Source: CALCMJ01 sp964475415 (GTDB lineage Bacteria > Bacteroidota > Bacteroidia > Chitinophagales > Saprospiraceae). From it: a stretch of DNA of 6,267 nucleotides. Of the stretch, positions 6,015 through 6,267 are shown piece after piece. The DNA is taken from contig CAYYWZ010000115.1 in NCBI GenBank assembly GCA_964475415.1, forward strand, positions 1-6,267, read 5' to 3'. Every line of letters starts with the position of its first letter. The first letter of the stretch is position 1. A model generated the notes under the pieces. The model was not told the origin of the DNA. It ran no database searches and saw only the letters and a program-made list of their open reading frames with translations. Both the position numbers and the translations under genes were made by a program.

Positions 6015-6267
6015 ATGAAAACTATACTTCAAATCCTTTTGGTAACAATTTTTACATCTGTAAATCTTGAACTAAATGCACAATGCACAGATGGTTCACA
6101 ACCAGAGTGTCAATGTCAATCGGCAGAAGTTCTATGTACTTTAGACCAACTAGATGGATATACTTTTTCCATGGATGGATTTAATCATTCCGGTGATGCT
6201 CCTAATCCAATATGCCCAGGGTGTAATGGTATCTGTACTCCTCAAAATCCAACTTGGTTTGCTTTTG
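6015..6267 (+). CDS. N-terminal part of a secreted Cys-rich protein, cut by the window edge
   Basis: The first 84 codons of an open frame run off the right end. Residues 1-23 form a Sec signal peptide: M-K-T start, hydrophobic core I-L-Q-I-L-L-V-T-I-F, and likely cleavage after N-A-Q before Cys24. The mature part is Cys-rich (Cys at 24, 32, 34, 41, 67, 70 and 74, several as C-x-C or C-x-x-C pairs), with the block P-E-C-Q-C-Q-S-A-E-V-L-C, then L-D-G-Y-T-F-S-M-D-G-F, and N-P-T-W-F-A-F at the edge. I associate this pattern with large surface or adhesin-like proteins of Saprospiraceae and relatives, often T9SS cargo. A lipoprotein is unlikely because there is no L-x-G-C-type lipobox before Cys24. 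The start is the first ATG giving a proper signal peptide; no Shine-Dalgarno is present. The C-terminal domains cannot be seen. Confidence 0.85.
   Translation, partial: MKTILQILLVTIFTSVNLELNAQCTDGSQPECQCQSAEVLCTLDQLDGYTFSMDGFNHSGDAPNPICPGCNGICTPQNPTWFAF

Overview
The window looks like ordinary chromosomal DNA from an AT-rich member of the Bacteroidota, probably close to Saprospiria. Three things point there: a type IX secretion (T9SS) type A sorting domain with its YPNPS motif at 2781-3002; start codons with no Shine-Dalgarno sequence, set in A-rich leaders; and a Cys-rich exported protein at the right edge of a kind I associate with Saprospiraceae-like genomes. The family-level placement is inference. 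All six supported protein-coding loci lie on the plus strand. I see no RNA gene, CRISPR array, insertion sequence or phage gene.

Layout: 49-426 encodes a compact stand-alone SET-domain protein. After a 139-nt spacer comes a complete ettA (566-2236), an ABC-F ATPase acting on ribosomes. Directly against the ettA stop codon lies a decapitated gene (about 2238-3005). Only the last rungs of a right-handed parallel beta-helix protein and its C-terminal T9SS sorting domain remain; the signal peptide and most of the helix are missing. Next are a membrane-anchored DUF2459/TIGR02117-type protein (3073-3723), a large FAD-dependent oxidoreductase of the phytoene desaturase / carotenoid isomerase / retinol saturase type (3794-5479), a small divergent GIY-YIG-like protein (5562-5900), and the first 84 codons of a secreted Cys-rich protein (6015 to the edge).

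The genes do not form an obvious pathway. One acts in translation (EttA), one in lipid or carotenoid redox chemistry, one is an envelope protein of unknown role, one a presumed methyltransferase and one a nuclease-fold protein. Spacers are 67-139 nt apart from the zero-gap ettA/beta-helix junction, so most genes probably have their own promoters. No intergenic stretch exceeds 300 nt.

I did not find a convincing new multi-gene system. The best leads are the ettA/beta-helix scar, a perfect 14-bp palindrome ending on the start codon of the GIY-YIG-like gene, the degenerate catalytic motifs of that protein, and AT-rich symmetric or repeated elements upstream of the oxidoreductase and of the secreted protein.
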